A stretch of DNA of 64,000 nucleotides. Origin: Roseicyclus marinus (GTDB taxonomy: Bacteria > Pseudomonadota > Alphaproteobacteria > Rhodobacterales > Rhodobacteraceae). Shown one piece after another: positions 7,574-15,934 of the stretch. A model generated the notes under the pieces. It was not told the DNA's origin. It worked only from the letters and a program-made list of their open reading frames with translations, and searched no databases. Positions within the stretch are counted from its first letter, which is position 1. The number at the start of each line of letters is the position of its first letter. The stretch is taken from NCBI RefSeq assembly GCF_030163795.1, contig NZ_JASJOF010000007.1:124001-188000 (forward strand), in the 5' to 3' direction. The translations under genes and the position numbers were made by a program.

Positions 7574-8716
7574 ATGCTGAGACGACACTTCGACACCGTT
7601 CTTACCAAGCTCATCGACTGGTGGTTTCGCGTCACAACGATCGAACGGTTCCTGATCGGAACGGGCGCAGGTCTATTGATCGCGATCTTTGGCGGAGTGC
7701 CCTTGATCCTTGAGCTTTTGCGATTTGCGCTTGGGGCCCTTCCAGAAGGCGTTGTCCGCATTGAGGCGGGGCTCGAAACCATCGATGTCCTCATTTTTGG
7801 GGCCGCGTTCCTTCTCATTTTCGTCGGCCTAGTATTGGCGACCACCAGATTCGTGGGAGATGCCCGGGCGCGATCGAAGTTGCGGAACATCGTTATCGAG
7901 GCGCGCGGTTTGCGGGACGACAACGGCAACTCACTGGCGGACACGGTGGCGAAACACCGGAAGGGCACAGTGGTGCCCGTCTTGCTGGACTTGAGAAACA
8001 GGTTAGACGGTCAGGTGATCGCGCCAGAAAGAGCCGTGAACGACATCACAGCAATGCATCGTTCCGTTCTGCAGAACAAGATGGATGGTGACCGGGCTAA
8101 TCTGACGACCGTCTATGGCGGACTGACTTCAGTCCCCTACACGTTCCTGACGGGCGTCTTGCTCGACGATGAAGGCAACATCGTCACCTATGACTGGGAC
8201 CGCTCTCAGGAAGCATGGCGCAAGGTCGAGGGGCCTGACGACGGCGCCCAATTCAAAGTGGACGGGATCGAAGCGATAGAAGATGCGCCAGAGGTGGTGG
8301 TGGCAACGGCAGTCTCCTACCCGATCCAGAATGACGACTTGGCGACGACGTTTAATCTACCGAGGGTCAAACTGACTCTCGATGGTATGTCTTCAGACGG
8401 GCATTGGTCGCAACAAAAGCAGAATCGCCTGGCGCAGGAATTTCTGGAGGTCGTGAAAAACCTTGCCGCGAAAGGCGTAAAGCGATTGCATTTTGTGCTC
8501 GCCGCACCAAACAGCGTGGTTTTCACATTTGGTAGGCGCTATGATAAGCGGAATCTGCCGGAAATCGTAGTTTATCAGTATGAGCGCGGAAAACCCGTCG
8601 CCTATCCGTGGGGTGTATCCATGCCCGTCGCTGGCCTTGACGATGCCAAAGTAGTCTATCGCTCAGAGCTGGGTGCAACATTTGGGGCTTCGGGTCCTGA
8701 ACGACCGCTTCGGTGA
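7574..8716 (+). CDS. cap14: CBASS effector: two-TM SAVED protein (Cap14-like)
   Basis: 380 residues from ATG 7574, 19 bases after cap3. Two hydrophobic spans near the N-terminus (about residues 22-46 and 62-84) are followed by a soluble domain. Its C-terminal third (KRLHFVLAAPNSVVFTFGRR, then IVVYQYERGKPVAYPWGV) is typical of SAVED, which binds cyclic oligonucleotides. The architecture fits Cap14, a membrane effector thought to damage the inner membrane once ligand binds, killing or arresting the infected cell. This is the last CBASS gene; no clear terminator follows. Confidence 0.85.
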   Translation: MLRRHFDTVLTKLIDWWFRVTTIERFLIGTGAGLLIAIFGGVPLILELLRFALGALPEGVVRIEAGLETIDVLIFGAAFLLIFVGLVLATTRFVGDARARSKLRNIVIEARGLRDDNGNSLADTVAKHRKGTVVPVLLDLRNRLDGQVIAPERAVNDITAMHRSVLQNKMDGDRANLTTVYGGLTSVPYTFLTGVLLDDEGNIVTYDWDRSQEAWRKVEGPDDGAQFKVDGIEAIEDAPEVVVATAVSYPIQNDDLATTFNLPRVKLTLDGMSSDGHWSQQKQNRLAQEFLEVVKNLAAKGVKRLHFVLAAPNSVVFTFGRRYDKRNLPEIVVYQYERGKPVAYPWGVSMPVAGLDDAKVVYRSELGATFGASGPERPLR

Positions 8717-9244
8717 AGCTGCGCCGCAGCGCCTAAAAGGACAACGAAAGTCCGCTCTGGGCCGATCGTGTTTTCGCCGATGGACGCATAGCCATTGGCT
8801 TGCTCAGCTTATTTTCCGCCGCAGTACATTTGTTTGGCACTTGGTGAAGTTTCGTAGTCTCGGTTGCGTACCGTTGCACAATTAAAGATTGACAGGGCAG
8901 GGAGGTCGACGGGCTAAAGCCCGCTCACCCCAACCCTGACTCTTCTACCTAACCCTGTTGATCCGTCTGCCATCCCGGCAGATCCGAGAAAACCGGCAAG
9001 CGCCGCCTATGGCGTAGGTTCCGGTCGAGAATTCCGGTTCCTCCCACGCGCAGGCGCGCGGTTCCCTCCCAAATTCACGCCCTCCACCCGGTTGTCTCGG
9101 CCCCGCCAGGCCGCAGGACGGGCTTTGCCCTTACCTGCTCTGCCCTTCGGAATGCATGGGCATTCCAAAGATCAGAACAGGAAGGCCCGCCCATTGGCGG
9201 AAAGGGGAGAAGTCCCGGCCCGCGTCACTCAAGGAGGGTCACAA
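8717..9244 (+). other. Hairpin-rich non-coding segment before ardC (candidate oriT, ssDNA promoter or leader RNA)
   Basis: About 530 bases without a believable gene, dense in short perfect inverted repeats: CGGGCT/AGCCCG (8910-8923), TCTGCC/GGCAGA (8966-8982), CCGG/CCGG around 9020-9040, GGAATGC/GCATTCC (9149-9166) and CCGCC/GGCGG (9187-9200). It ends with a strong ribosome site, AGGAGG at 9232-9237. No long T-tract follows the hairpins, so they are not simple terminators. The position, right before an anti-restriction gene on a mobilizable element, suggests a transfer-linked or post-transcriptional role, which is inference. Confidence 0.5.
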
Positions 9245-10129
9245 ATGACCGCAGAGAAGTTTGACGTTTATTCGCACGTCACGAACCAGATCGTCGCGCA
9301 GATCGAGGCGGGGACGCCGCCTTGGCGCAAGCCGTGGACCGGTTCCGGGGCATCGGTCAGCTTGCCGGAACGCTTCAACGGGGAAGTCTATCGGGGGATC
9401 AATATCCTGATGCTCTGGGCCACCGCGATGTCGAAGGGCTACTGCTCAAGCCGCTGGATGACGTTCAATCAGGCCAAAGAGCTTGGGGGTCACGTTCGCA
9501 AGGGCGAGAAATCCGCCACCGTGGTGAAATTCGGCACCATCGAGCGCGAGGACGAGACCGGCGAAGAGCGCCAGATCCCCTATGCCAAGGCCTACCGCGT
9601 GTTCAACGCCGACCAGATCGAGGGCTTGCCCGCTGAATACTACATCCTGCCCGAACCACCGCGTGATCTTGGCACCAAAGCCGACCCTGAGCTGGAGGCG
9701 TTCTTTGCCGCGACCGGCGCGCAGATCGACGTGACCGAGGAGCCGCGCGCCTATTACAACATCAAGACGGACCGGATCCACATGCCGCCGATCGGCACGT
9801 TTCACAGGGCGGCAGGGTATTATGGGACATTGGCCCACGAGCTGACCCACTGGACCGGGGCGACAAAGCGGCTGGACCGCTGGGGCCGGTTCAGCGACCG
9901 CAAGTCCTACGCCTTCGAGGAGCTGGTCGCGGAAATCGGAAACTGCATGCTTTGCGCGCAGATCGGGATGGAGCCGGAATTCGACCAGAGCGCAGCCTAT
10001 GTCCAAGGGTGGCTTGCCGCGATGAAGGAAGACAACCGCGCGATATTCCGCGCCGCGTCGGAGGCACAGAAGGCCGTGGATTACATCATGGCCCGCACCG
10101 CGCAGGCCGACCGGGTGGCAGCCGAGTAA
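9245..10129 (+). CDS. ardC: ArdC-like anti-restriction protein
   Basis: 294 residues from ATG 9245, 7 bases after AGGAGG. The N-terminal ssDNA-binding domain (about 1-130) contains GTPPWRKPW, the GINILMLW segment and GGHVRKGEKSATVV. The C-terminal metalloprotease-like domain has the zinc motif AHELTHWTG and the downstream ELVAEIGNCML. ArdC proteins of conjugative plasmids protect incoming DNA from host restriction. A terminator follows at 10157-10182, so it is a single-gene unit. It sits directly before a restriction cluster on the same element. Confidence 0.88.
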   Translation: MTAEKFDVYSHVTNQIVAQIEAGTPPWRKPWTGSGASVSLPERFNGEVYRGINILMLWATAMSKGYCSSRWMTFNQAKELGGHVRKGEKSATVVKFGTIEREDETGEERQIPYAKAYRVFNADQIEGLPAEYYILPEPPRDLGTKADPELEAFFAATGAQIDVTEEPRAYYNIKTDRIHMPPIGTFHRAAGYYGTLAHELTHWTGATKRLDRWGRFSDRKSYAFEELVAEIGNCMLCAQIGMEPEFDQSAAYVQGWLAAMKEDNRAIFRAASEAQKAVDYIMARTAQADRVAAE

Positions 10130-10156
10130 CAGCTCGCACCGCCGAAATGATCGAGG

Positions 10157-10182
10157 CCCCCGTCAGAAGGCGGGGGTCTTTC
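10157..10182 (+). terminator. Rho-independent terminator after ardC
   Basis: A perfect 6-bp stem (CCCCCG/CGGGGG) with an 8-base loop is followed by TCTTTCG, 28 bases after the ardC stop. Confidence 0.7.
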
Positions 10183-10348
10183 GCGTTCTTGCGTGATCAT
10201 GGTCGAGGGCGGTTTCTGGGTGACCTGCCGGCGGGCAACCTGAAGGCCACCCACCGACAGGCCTAGCGCTTCGCGCGGACGGGCATGAGATGCCCGCGAG
10301 CCCCACAGGGCGATGAAAGGAAAAGCGCTGGCTCATAATAAATTTGCT

Positions 10349-10417
10349 GTAGGATGACCTACGAAAAAATTCTTGACAGAGAGACACCCCAAGCTCATTT
10401 GTATGAGCATGACCTAC
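10349..10417 (+). promoter_or_regulatory. Operator-like repeats at the start of the half-HsdS gene
   Basis: Two palindromes lie within 70 bases: GTAGG-ATGA-CCTAC (10349-10362) and GCTCAT-TTGT-ATGAGC (10393-10408). The second contains the proposed ATG at 10403. The nonamer ATGACCTAC occurs twice (10354 and 10409) and GCTCAT also at 10331. TTGACA at 10373 is a possible -35 box. The arrangement suggests a repressor or autoregulation site over the promoter and start. Confidence 0.5.
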
Positions 10418-11080
10418 AGTATAAAAAATGTCACACTGGGCGAAGCCTGTGAAATCCGAGCTGGCTACACTGCCAGGGCCGCCCTCAAAGAGAGTGCCGG
10501 GGAGGGTGTTCGCGCGATCCAGCTCCGAGACCTGCATGGCGAGCAAGTCGATCTTGGCTCTGCGGGGAGATATGATCTCGACGGTAAGCTCGACCGCTAC
10601 CTGATTGAGCTCGGCGATGTACTTTTCCGCTCTCGCGGAGAGAACAACACTGCCAGCCTTGTCGTGGGGGGGGCTGGCGAGGCTACGGTGGCCTTGCTTC
10701 CTGTGATGATAATCCGCCCGAAAGTGGCAGGTCTCCTCCCTGAATACGTGGTGTGGTCGATCAATCAGCATGAAGCGCAGCGTTACTTGGACCTAGGCGC
10801 GCGAGGAACAAACCTTCGGATGATCCCTAGGGAGTGCCTCGAAACACTGCCGCTGCACATCCCCAGTCTGGACGTGCAGCGGATGATCGCAGAACTTGAC
10901 GCGTTGTCCGCAACGGAAACGCGACTCCTGCACGAATTGGCTGAAGCGAAAAGGAAATTCACGAGATTCGCCCTGCTCCAGCAGGTGCGAAGTGCTCAGC
11001 TTCACTGCAATGAAGCTGAGCATAACGGTGCCCATGGCCCCTCAAAAACCGTGGGCAAATCGCAACGGACAAACTCATGA
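10403..11080 (+). CDS. Half-length type I specificity (HsdS-like) protein
   Basis: 225 residues from ATG 10403; a TTG start at 10373 and an ATG at 10409 are alternatives. It holds one target-recognition-like domain (VTLGEACEIRAGYTAR, LIELGDVLFRSRG, then NLRMIPRECLETLPLHIPS) followed by a single conserved helix (VQRMIAELDALSATETRLLHEL). Normal HsdS proteins have two such halves, and the complete hsdS of this cluster lies at 12966. It may dimerise as a half-subunit, pair with HsdM, or act as a regulator. Its stop overlaps the next gene (ATGA). Helix-end codons are followed by a poorly conserved tail. Confidence 0.72.
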   Translation: MSMTYSIKNVTLGEACEIRAGYTARAALKESAGEGVRAIQLRDLHGEQVDLGSAGRYDLDGKLDRYLIELGDVLFRSRGENNTASLVVGGAGEATVALLPVMIIRPKVAGLLPEYVVWSINQHEAQRYLDLGARGTNLRMIPRECLETLPLHIPSLDVQRMIAELDALSATETRLLHELAEAKRKFTRFALLQQVRSAQLHCNEAEHNGAHGPSKTVGKSQRTNS

Positions 11081-11394
11081 GGCGAACAATGTCCATCACC
11101 ATCGGAAGCTACCACGCTGAAGGCCCCTTCGGCAATGAAAACAACTTGCAGGCGCGCTCCGGCGTCTACGTGATCCTTGGTCGGCGCAGTACGATGTCGT
11201 CCTGGAGCGTGGTCGATGTCGGCGAGTCGCAGAATATCCGGGAACGTGTCTCCAACCATGACCGCGCTCCGTGTTGGCGCGGCCAGGGGCACTCGGAGCT
11301 GTCGGTGGCCGCAATTTATGCCGATGCCCGAGATCGTGTCCTGATCGAGCGTCAGCTTCGCGCGCAGTTCAACCCGCCGTGTGGCTTGATTTGA
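11077..11394 (+). CDS. GIY-YIG-like small protein
   Basis: 105 residues, overlapping the previous stop by ATGA; a second ATG at 11089 is possible. The fold signature is visible: GVYVI (for GIY), VVDVGESQNIRERVSNH (YIG strand, then the helix with the conserved Arg), and a late Glu in LIERQLRAQFNPPCG. The second tyrosine of the YIG element is replaced (DVG), so nuclease activity is uncertain. GIY-YIG domains cut DNA in homing endonucleases, UvrC and some restriction enzymes. Its coupling to a half-HsdS gene suggests a shared function. No hairpin separates the two, but one precedes hsdM. Confidence 0.62.
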   Translation: MRRTMSITIGSYHAEGPFGNENNLQARSGVYVILGRRSTMSSWSVVDVGESQNIRERVSNHDRAPCWRGQGHSELSVAAIYADARDRVLIERQLRAQFNPPCGLI

Positions 11395-11403
11395 GAGAAA
11401 CTT

Positions 11404-11426
11404 GGGGCGGGCACATGTCCCGCCCC
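11404..11426 (+). other. Perfect hairpin between the half-HsdS pair and hsdM
   Basis: GGGGCGGG and CCCGCCCC form an 8-bp perfect stem with a 7-base loop, 10 bases after the GIY-YIG stop and 27 bases before the hsdM ATG. There is no T-run after it, so it may act as a partial terminator, attenuator or RNA stability element separating two expression units. Confidence 0.55.
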
Positions 11427-11452
11427 TAAATCAGACGCAAAAGGATTTGAAA

Positions 11453-12973
11453 ATGAACGATAGACTGACACAGGCGGAAGTGAACAACGCAGCATGGGCT
11501 GCCTGCGACACCTTCCGGGGCGCGGTCGATCCCGCGCAATACAAGGACTACATCTTGGTGATGTTGTTCTTGAAGTATATCACGGACAACTGGAACGACC
11601 ACTTCGAGACCTACCGCAAGCAGTATGGTGACGATGATGTGCGCATCCGCCGCCGCATGGAGCGCGAGCGCTTCTACCTGCCCGAAGGCGCAAGCTTCTA
11701 TGACCTCTACGAGCAGCGCAACGAGCCGAATATCGGCGAGCTGATCAACATCGCCCTCGAAGACATCGAAGACAAGAACCGCACCAAGCTCGAAGGCGTG
11801 TTCCGCAACATCGACTTCAACTCGGAATCGAACCTTGGTCGCACCAAGGATCGCAACCGCCGCCTGAAGAACCTCCTCGAAGACTTCAACAAGCCTGCCC
11901 TCGACCTGCGCCCGTCGCGGGTGAAGGAAGACATCATCGGCGAAACCTATATCTACCTGATTTCCCGCTTTGCCTCGGACGCGGGCAAGAAGGCAGGGGA
12001 GTTCTTTACCCCAGCTCCCGTCTCGGGCTTGCTGGCGAAACTCGCCGCACCAAAGGAAGGCGACACGATCTGTGACCCTGCCTGTGGCTCTGGCTCGCTG
12101 TTGATCAAGGCTTCTGAAATGGTCGGCTCGAACAACTTCGCCCTCTACGGGCAGGAGGTGAACGGCGCGACCTGGGCACTGGCGCGGATGAACATGTTCC
12201 TGCACGCCAGAGACGCCGCGCGCATCGAATGGTGTGATACCCTGAACAGCCCTGCGCTGATCGAGGGCGACCACCTTCAGAAATTCGATGTCGTTCTCGC
12301 CAACCCTCCGTTCTCGCTCGACAAGTGGGGCGCGGATGATGCGGATACAGACCAATACAACCGCTACTGGCGGGGCATTCCGCCCAAGTCCAAGGGTGAT
12401 TATGCCTTCATCACGCACATGATCGAGATCGCCAAGCGCCAGTCAGGGCGCGTGGCGGTGATCGTCCCGCATGGTGTGCTGTTCCGGGGCGGGGCAGAGG
12501 GCAAAATCCGCCAGCAGCTGATCGAGGAAAACCTCCTCGACGCCGTTGTCGGGCTGCCTGCCAACCTCTTCACCACCACGGGCATCCCCGTCGCCATTCT
12601 TGTGTTCGACCGTTCCCGCGAGGAAGGCGGTGCCAACGCGGATCGCAAGGACGTGCTCTTCATCGACGCGAGCAAGGAGTTCACGCCTGGCAAAGCCCAG
12701 AACGTGATGGACGAGGACACCCACATCAAACGGGTGCTTGATACTTACAGCGCCCGCACCGAGGTTGATAAGTATTCCCACCTCGCCAGCACCGATGAGA
12801 TTGCTGAGAACGGTTATAACCTCAACATCCCGCGCTACGTCGACACCTTCGAGCCGGAGGAAGAGATCGACGTTGCCGCCGTGCAGGCGGACATCGTGCG
12901 GATCGAGGGCGAGCTAGCAGACGTACGCGCCAAGATGTCGGGTTATCTGAAGGAGCTCGGAATTGATGCGTGA
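11453..12973 (+). CDS. hsdM: Type I restriction-modification DNA methyltransferase HsdM
   Basis: 506 residues from ATG 11453 with AAAGGA upstream. An N-terminal helical HsdM domain (ALRDLTYLK-like segments, about 1-150) precedes the N6-adenine methyltransferase domain, with AdoMet motif CDPACGSGSLL and catalytic NPPF (VLANPPFSLDKWG). HsdM with HsdS methylates the target site and forms the core of the restriction complex. Its 3' end overlaps hsdS by 8 bases. Confidence 0.93.
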   Translation: MNDRLTQAEVNNAAWAACDTFRGAVDPAQYKDYILVMLFLKYITDNWNDHFETYRKQYGDDDVRIRRRMERERFYLPEGASFYDLYEQRNEPNIGELINIALEDIEDKNRTKLEGVFRNIDFNSESNLGRTKDRNRRLKNLLEDFNKPALDLRPSRVKEDIIGETYIYLISRFASDAGKKAGEFFTPAPVSGLLAKLAAPKEGDTICDPACGSGSLLIKASEMVGSNNFALYGQEVNGATWALARMNMFLHARDAARIEWCDTLNSPALIEGDHLQKFDVVLANPPFSLDKWGADDADTDQYNRYWRGIPPKSKGDYAFITHMIEIAKRQSGRVAVIVPHGVLFRGGAEGKIRQQLIEENLLDAVVGLPANLFTTTGIPVAILVFDRSREEGGANADRKDVLFIDASKEFTPGKAQNVMDEDTHIKRVLDTYSARTEVDKYSHLASTDEIAENGYNLNIPRYVDTFEPEEEIDVAAVQADIVRIEGELADVRAKMSGYLKELGIDA

Positions 12974-14225
12974 ACATGAGCTGACAATCGAAGAACTATT
13001 ACCGAAGACAGGATGGGCGAAAATTAAGCTTGGCGAGCTCGGTGTATTCGTAAAAGGCAAAGGAATAGCCCGTTCTGACGTCTGTGAAGAGGGGTATCCA
13101 TGTTTGCGATATGGAGAAATCTACTCAACGTATGAGACCGTAACCACGGGTCTTGTCTCTAAAGTATCGCCTTCAGCCGCCGACCAAGCCTGCGCTTTGG
13201 AGCACGGTGATATCGTATTTGCGGCTTCAGGGGAAACTGCTGAGGAAATCGGAAAAGTCGTAACTTACACGGGAAAGGAGCGGGCTTGGGTTGGGGGCGA
13301 TACAGTCATCTTGAGAGGGCATGGTCAAAACGCTGTCTTTCTCGCTCACGCTTTGAACTCTGATCCCGTGGTTCGCCAGAAGGCTCGCTTGGGAAAAGGG
13401 CAATCTGTTGTCCATATTCATGCACCAGACCTCGCAACTGTCGAGGTTTTACTTCCTCCGCTTCCCGAGCAACTGAAGATCGCGGCGATTCTGCGGACCT
13501 GGGACGAGGCGCTCGAAAAGCTCAGCGCCCTGCGGGCTCTGAATATCCGTCGCCGTATATGGCTGCGCACCCATCTCTTCACGGGCAAGGCGCGTCTGCA
13601 CGGGTTCACTGGCGAATGGTGCAAGGTACCCCTGAGCGACGTTCTGCACGAGCATGGCTCGAAGTCCACTGGCGCTGAGGAGGTTTACTCCGTCTCGGTT
13701 CACAAGGGGTTGGTCAATCAGGTCGAGCATCTCGGGCGGTCTTTCTCGGCGGCGAGCACCGATCACTACAACCGTGTTTTGCCTGGCGATATCGTCTACA
13801 CCAAGAGCCCCACGGGCGACTTCCCGCTTGGGATCATCAAGCAGAGCAAGATCGACCGAGAGGTCATCGTCTCCCCGCTCTATGGCGTTTACACGCCGCA
13901 GAGCTATGCGCTTGGCGTCATCCTCGACGCGCTCTTCGAGTCGCCCTTGGCTGCGCGCAATTATCTGCACCCGTTGGTGCAGAAGGGTGCCAAGAACACG
14001 ATTGCCGTGACCAACAAGCAGTTCCTCGAAGGGAAGCTCCATCTGCCGATGGACCCTGACGAGCAAGCGGCAATCGCCGATGTCGTGAACGCCTCACATG
14101 CCGAGTTGGCCTGTCTGGATGCCGAGATCAAAGCCCTGACCGACCAGAAGCGCGGCCTGATGCAGAAGCTTCTGACGGGCGAATGGCGTGTCGAAGTCTC
14201 GGACGATGAAGAGGCGGCGGCATGA
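12966..14225 (+). CDS. hsdS: Type I specificity subunit HsdS
   Basis: 419 residues from ATG 12966; a TTG start at 12963 is less likely. It has two target-recognition domains, each followed by a conserved helical repeat: LPPLPEQLKIAAILRTWDEALEKL after the first and PMDPDEQAAIADVVNASHAEL after the second. Each domain reads half of a bipartite DNA site. The second repeat ends with TDQKRGLMQKLLTGEWRV, the usual HsdS C-terminal pattern. It overlaps hsdM upstream and the next gene downstream (ATGA). Confidence 0.9.
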   Translation: MREHELTIEELLPKTGWAKIKLGELGVFVKGKGIARSDVCEEGYPCLRYGEIYSTYETVTTGLVSKVSPSAADQACALEHGDIVFAASGETAEEIGKVVTYTGKERAWVGGDTVILRGHGQNAVFLAHALNSDPVVRQKARLGKGQSVVHIHAPDLATVEVLLPPLPEQLKIAAILRTWDEALEKLSALRALNIRRRIWLRTHLFTGKARLHGFTGEWCKVPLSDVLHEHGSKSTGAEEVYSVSVHKGLVNQVEHLGRSFSAASTDHYNRVLPGDIVYTKSPTGDFPLGIIKQSKIDREVIVSPLYGVYTPQSYALGVILDALFESPLAARNYLHPLVQKGAKNTIAVTNKQFLEGKLHLPMDPDEQAAIADVVNASHAELACLDAEIKALTDQKRGLMQKLLTGEWRVEVSDDEEAAA

Positions 14226-15934
14226 CTGAGAAAACAAAAATGCGTACGCTCAACGTCCGGCTCCTACGGAAAGGACGTACGCCTGAAGACGCCTTCACTG
14301 AGACATTTGCACCAGACGCTGATCGAGCACTTGAAGAACGGCCGTGGGGCGCGGGCGACGGAGCACGGCTGTTCATCGGACAGATTTACTCTAATCCGCC
14401 TCGCTGGCGTGATCTTTTGCAGCAAGTCAGCCCCGATTTGCCCGAAGGCATCTTCACAGGCGGTGCAGGCGCGGTTGTCTTCATTCCCGTCGCGGATCGC
14501 ATTGCCGCCGTGTGTTTCGGTCATGCCCATATCGCATTGAACGATCACGCTTTCGAGCGTCAGTTCGGCTTGCGGGTCACGCTCAACAGTGTTCCGAGAG
14601 ACAAGCTTCGATCCATTGATCTGGCAACACCAGATGCCGTCACGTTTCAGAAACGTGTGCAAGCGAGCAAGGACAGCGATGTCCAGGCTTTCGGTGTTGA
14701 TATGCTTCGCGATCTCGCCCGAGTCGCGGGTGGCACGCCACGCAAACCTGCCTTTGCCAGTTTCGTTGCCGGTAAGGACAGCTTGTCGATCACGTGCCGA
14801 GTGGAACCGGACAAGTTCCATGAGAAGTGCGCGGAGATCATCTCGGAGTACACCAAAACGACCTATCAAAAAGAGTTCGCATGGGTCGATAACATGCGGA
14901 GAGTCGAGGAAAAAGATACAATCGAGAAGCTAGACGCGAGTATCGAAAAGGCGATCAAGGATCTGAAGGCGGGCAAGGCAAGCGATCTACACATGACGCC
15001 CCCAGAAATCGTAAATTACACTGAGGGGTCTCTGCTACATTACAACGGTTTTGGAAGCCACGGCACAAATTTCCACAGCCTTTCCATCAAGGACTATATC
15101 GCAGAGTTGAAGCGCTGCGCCTTCAAAGGCGAAATCTCCGAAATCAAGGAGAAGCACCGCGTCAAGGCGAAGGCTGATGACGAAGGCGAGTTTTCTGAGA
15201 AGTGGCGTGTGTATGATTGTTTTGTTTATGAAACAACGCTCGGCACAGGTGCGAGCGAAGAGTATTATGTCCTCTTCGCTGGTGATTGGTACAAAGTCGA
15301 GAAATCGTTCAAGAACCGTATCGAAGCCGCCTTCAACGCGATTGAGCGGGTTACCATTGTTGGCAAGACCACCTGCCGAAACGAGGAAGAACTAATTGAC
15401 CACCTTGAGGCCAGTCGCGACGACTTGGTCAAGCTGGATCGGACTAAGATCAACCCGCAGAACGTGCGATATGCAAATATCGAACCTTGCGACTTCTTTT
15501 CGGACAAGAAGGATTTCATCCATCTGAAAGATGGAAACTCATCCGGACCGATCAGTCACCTCTGGTCGCAGGGCGTTGTCAGTGCGGATGCCTTCGTCTC
15601 TGACAAGGAGTTCAGAAAGAAGCTTCGCGCCAAGGTAAAGTCAGTCAAGGCCGGTTTCGAGGTCCACCTTCCCAAGAGTACCGAAAAAGTGGTTCGAGAG
15701 GACTACCGTGTCGTCTATGGCATCATGAGACCCCCTTATGCAGACGGGACTCTCGATTTGCCGTTCTTCAGCAAGGTAAGTTTCCAAGCCGCTGCCGAGC
15801 GCCTCGCACAGTTCGGCATTCCAGTCGCAATCGAGCTTATTGAAAAGCCTGCTTCAGATTCTGACGATGGCGATGGTGATGGCGGAAATGATGACGACGA
15901 AGGTATCGATGATGTGATTGAGGAGGCAGCATGA
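14222..15934 (+). CDS. TIGR04141/DUF6119-type protein within the RM operon
   Basis: 570 residues. The overall size and segments such as RLFIGQIYSNPPRW, IFTGGAGAVVFIPV, RIAAVCFGHAHIAL and FGLRVTLNSV match the sporadically distributed TIGR04141 (DUF6119) family, whose function is unknown. The last 25 residues are an acidic Asp/Gly run. It is joined by ATGA overlaps to hsdS upstream and hsdR downstream, so its synthesis is tied to the restriction complex. A role in defence, or in modulating HsdR, is inferred only from this position. No catalytic motif is evident. Confidence 0.7.
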   Translation: MTEKTKMRTLNVRLLRKGRTPEDAFTETFAPDADRALEERPWGAGDGARLFIGQIYSNPPRWRDLLQQVSPDLPEGIFTGGAGAVVFIPVADRIAAVCFGHAHIALNDHAFERQFGLRVTLNSVPRDKLRSIDLATPDAVTFQKRVQASKDSDVQAFGVDMLRDLARVAGGTPRKPAFASFVAGKDSLSITCRVEPDKFHEKCAEIISEYTKTTYQKEFAWVDNMRRVEEKDTIEKLDASIEKAIKDLKAGKASDLHMTPPEIVNYTEGSLLHYNGFGSHGTNFHSLSIKDYIAELKRCAFKGEISEIKEKHRVKAKADDEGEFSEKWRVYDCFVYETTLGTGASEEYYVLFAGDWYKVEKSFKNRIEAAFNAIERVTIVGKTTCRNEEELIDHLEASRDDLVKLDRTKINPQNVRYANIEPCDFFSDKKDFIHLKDGNSSGPISHLWSQGVVSADAFVSDKEFRKKLRAKVKSVKAGFEVHLPKSTEKVVREDYRVVYGIMRPPYADGTLDLPFFSKVSFQAAAERLAQFGIPVAIELIEKPASDSDDGDGDGGNDDDEGIDDVIEEAA

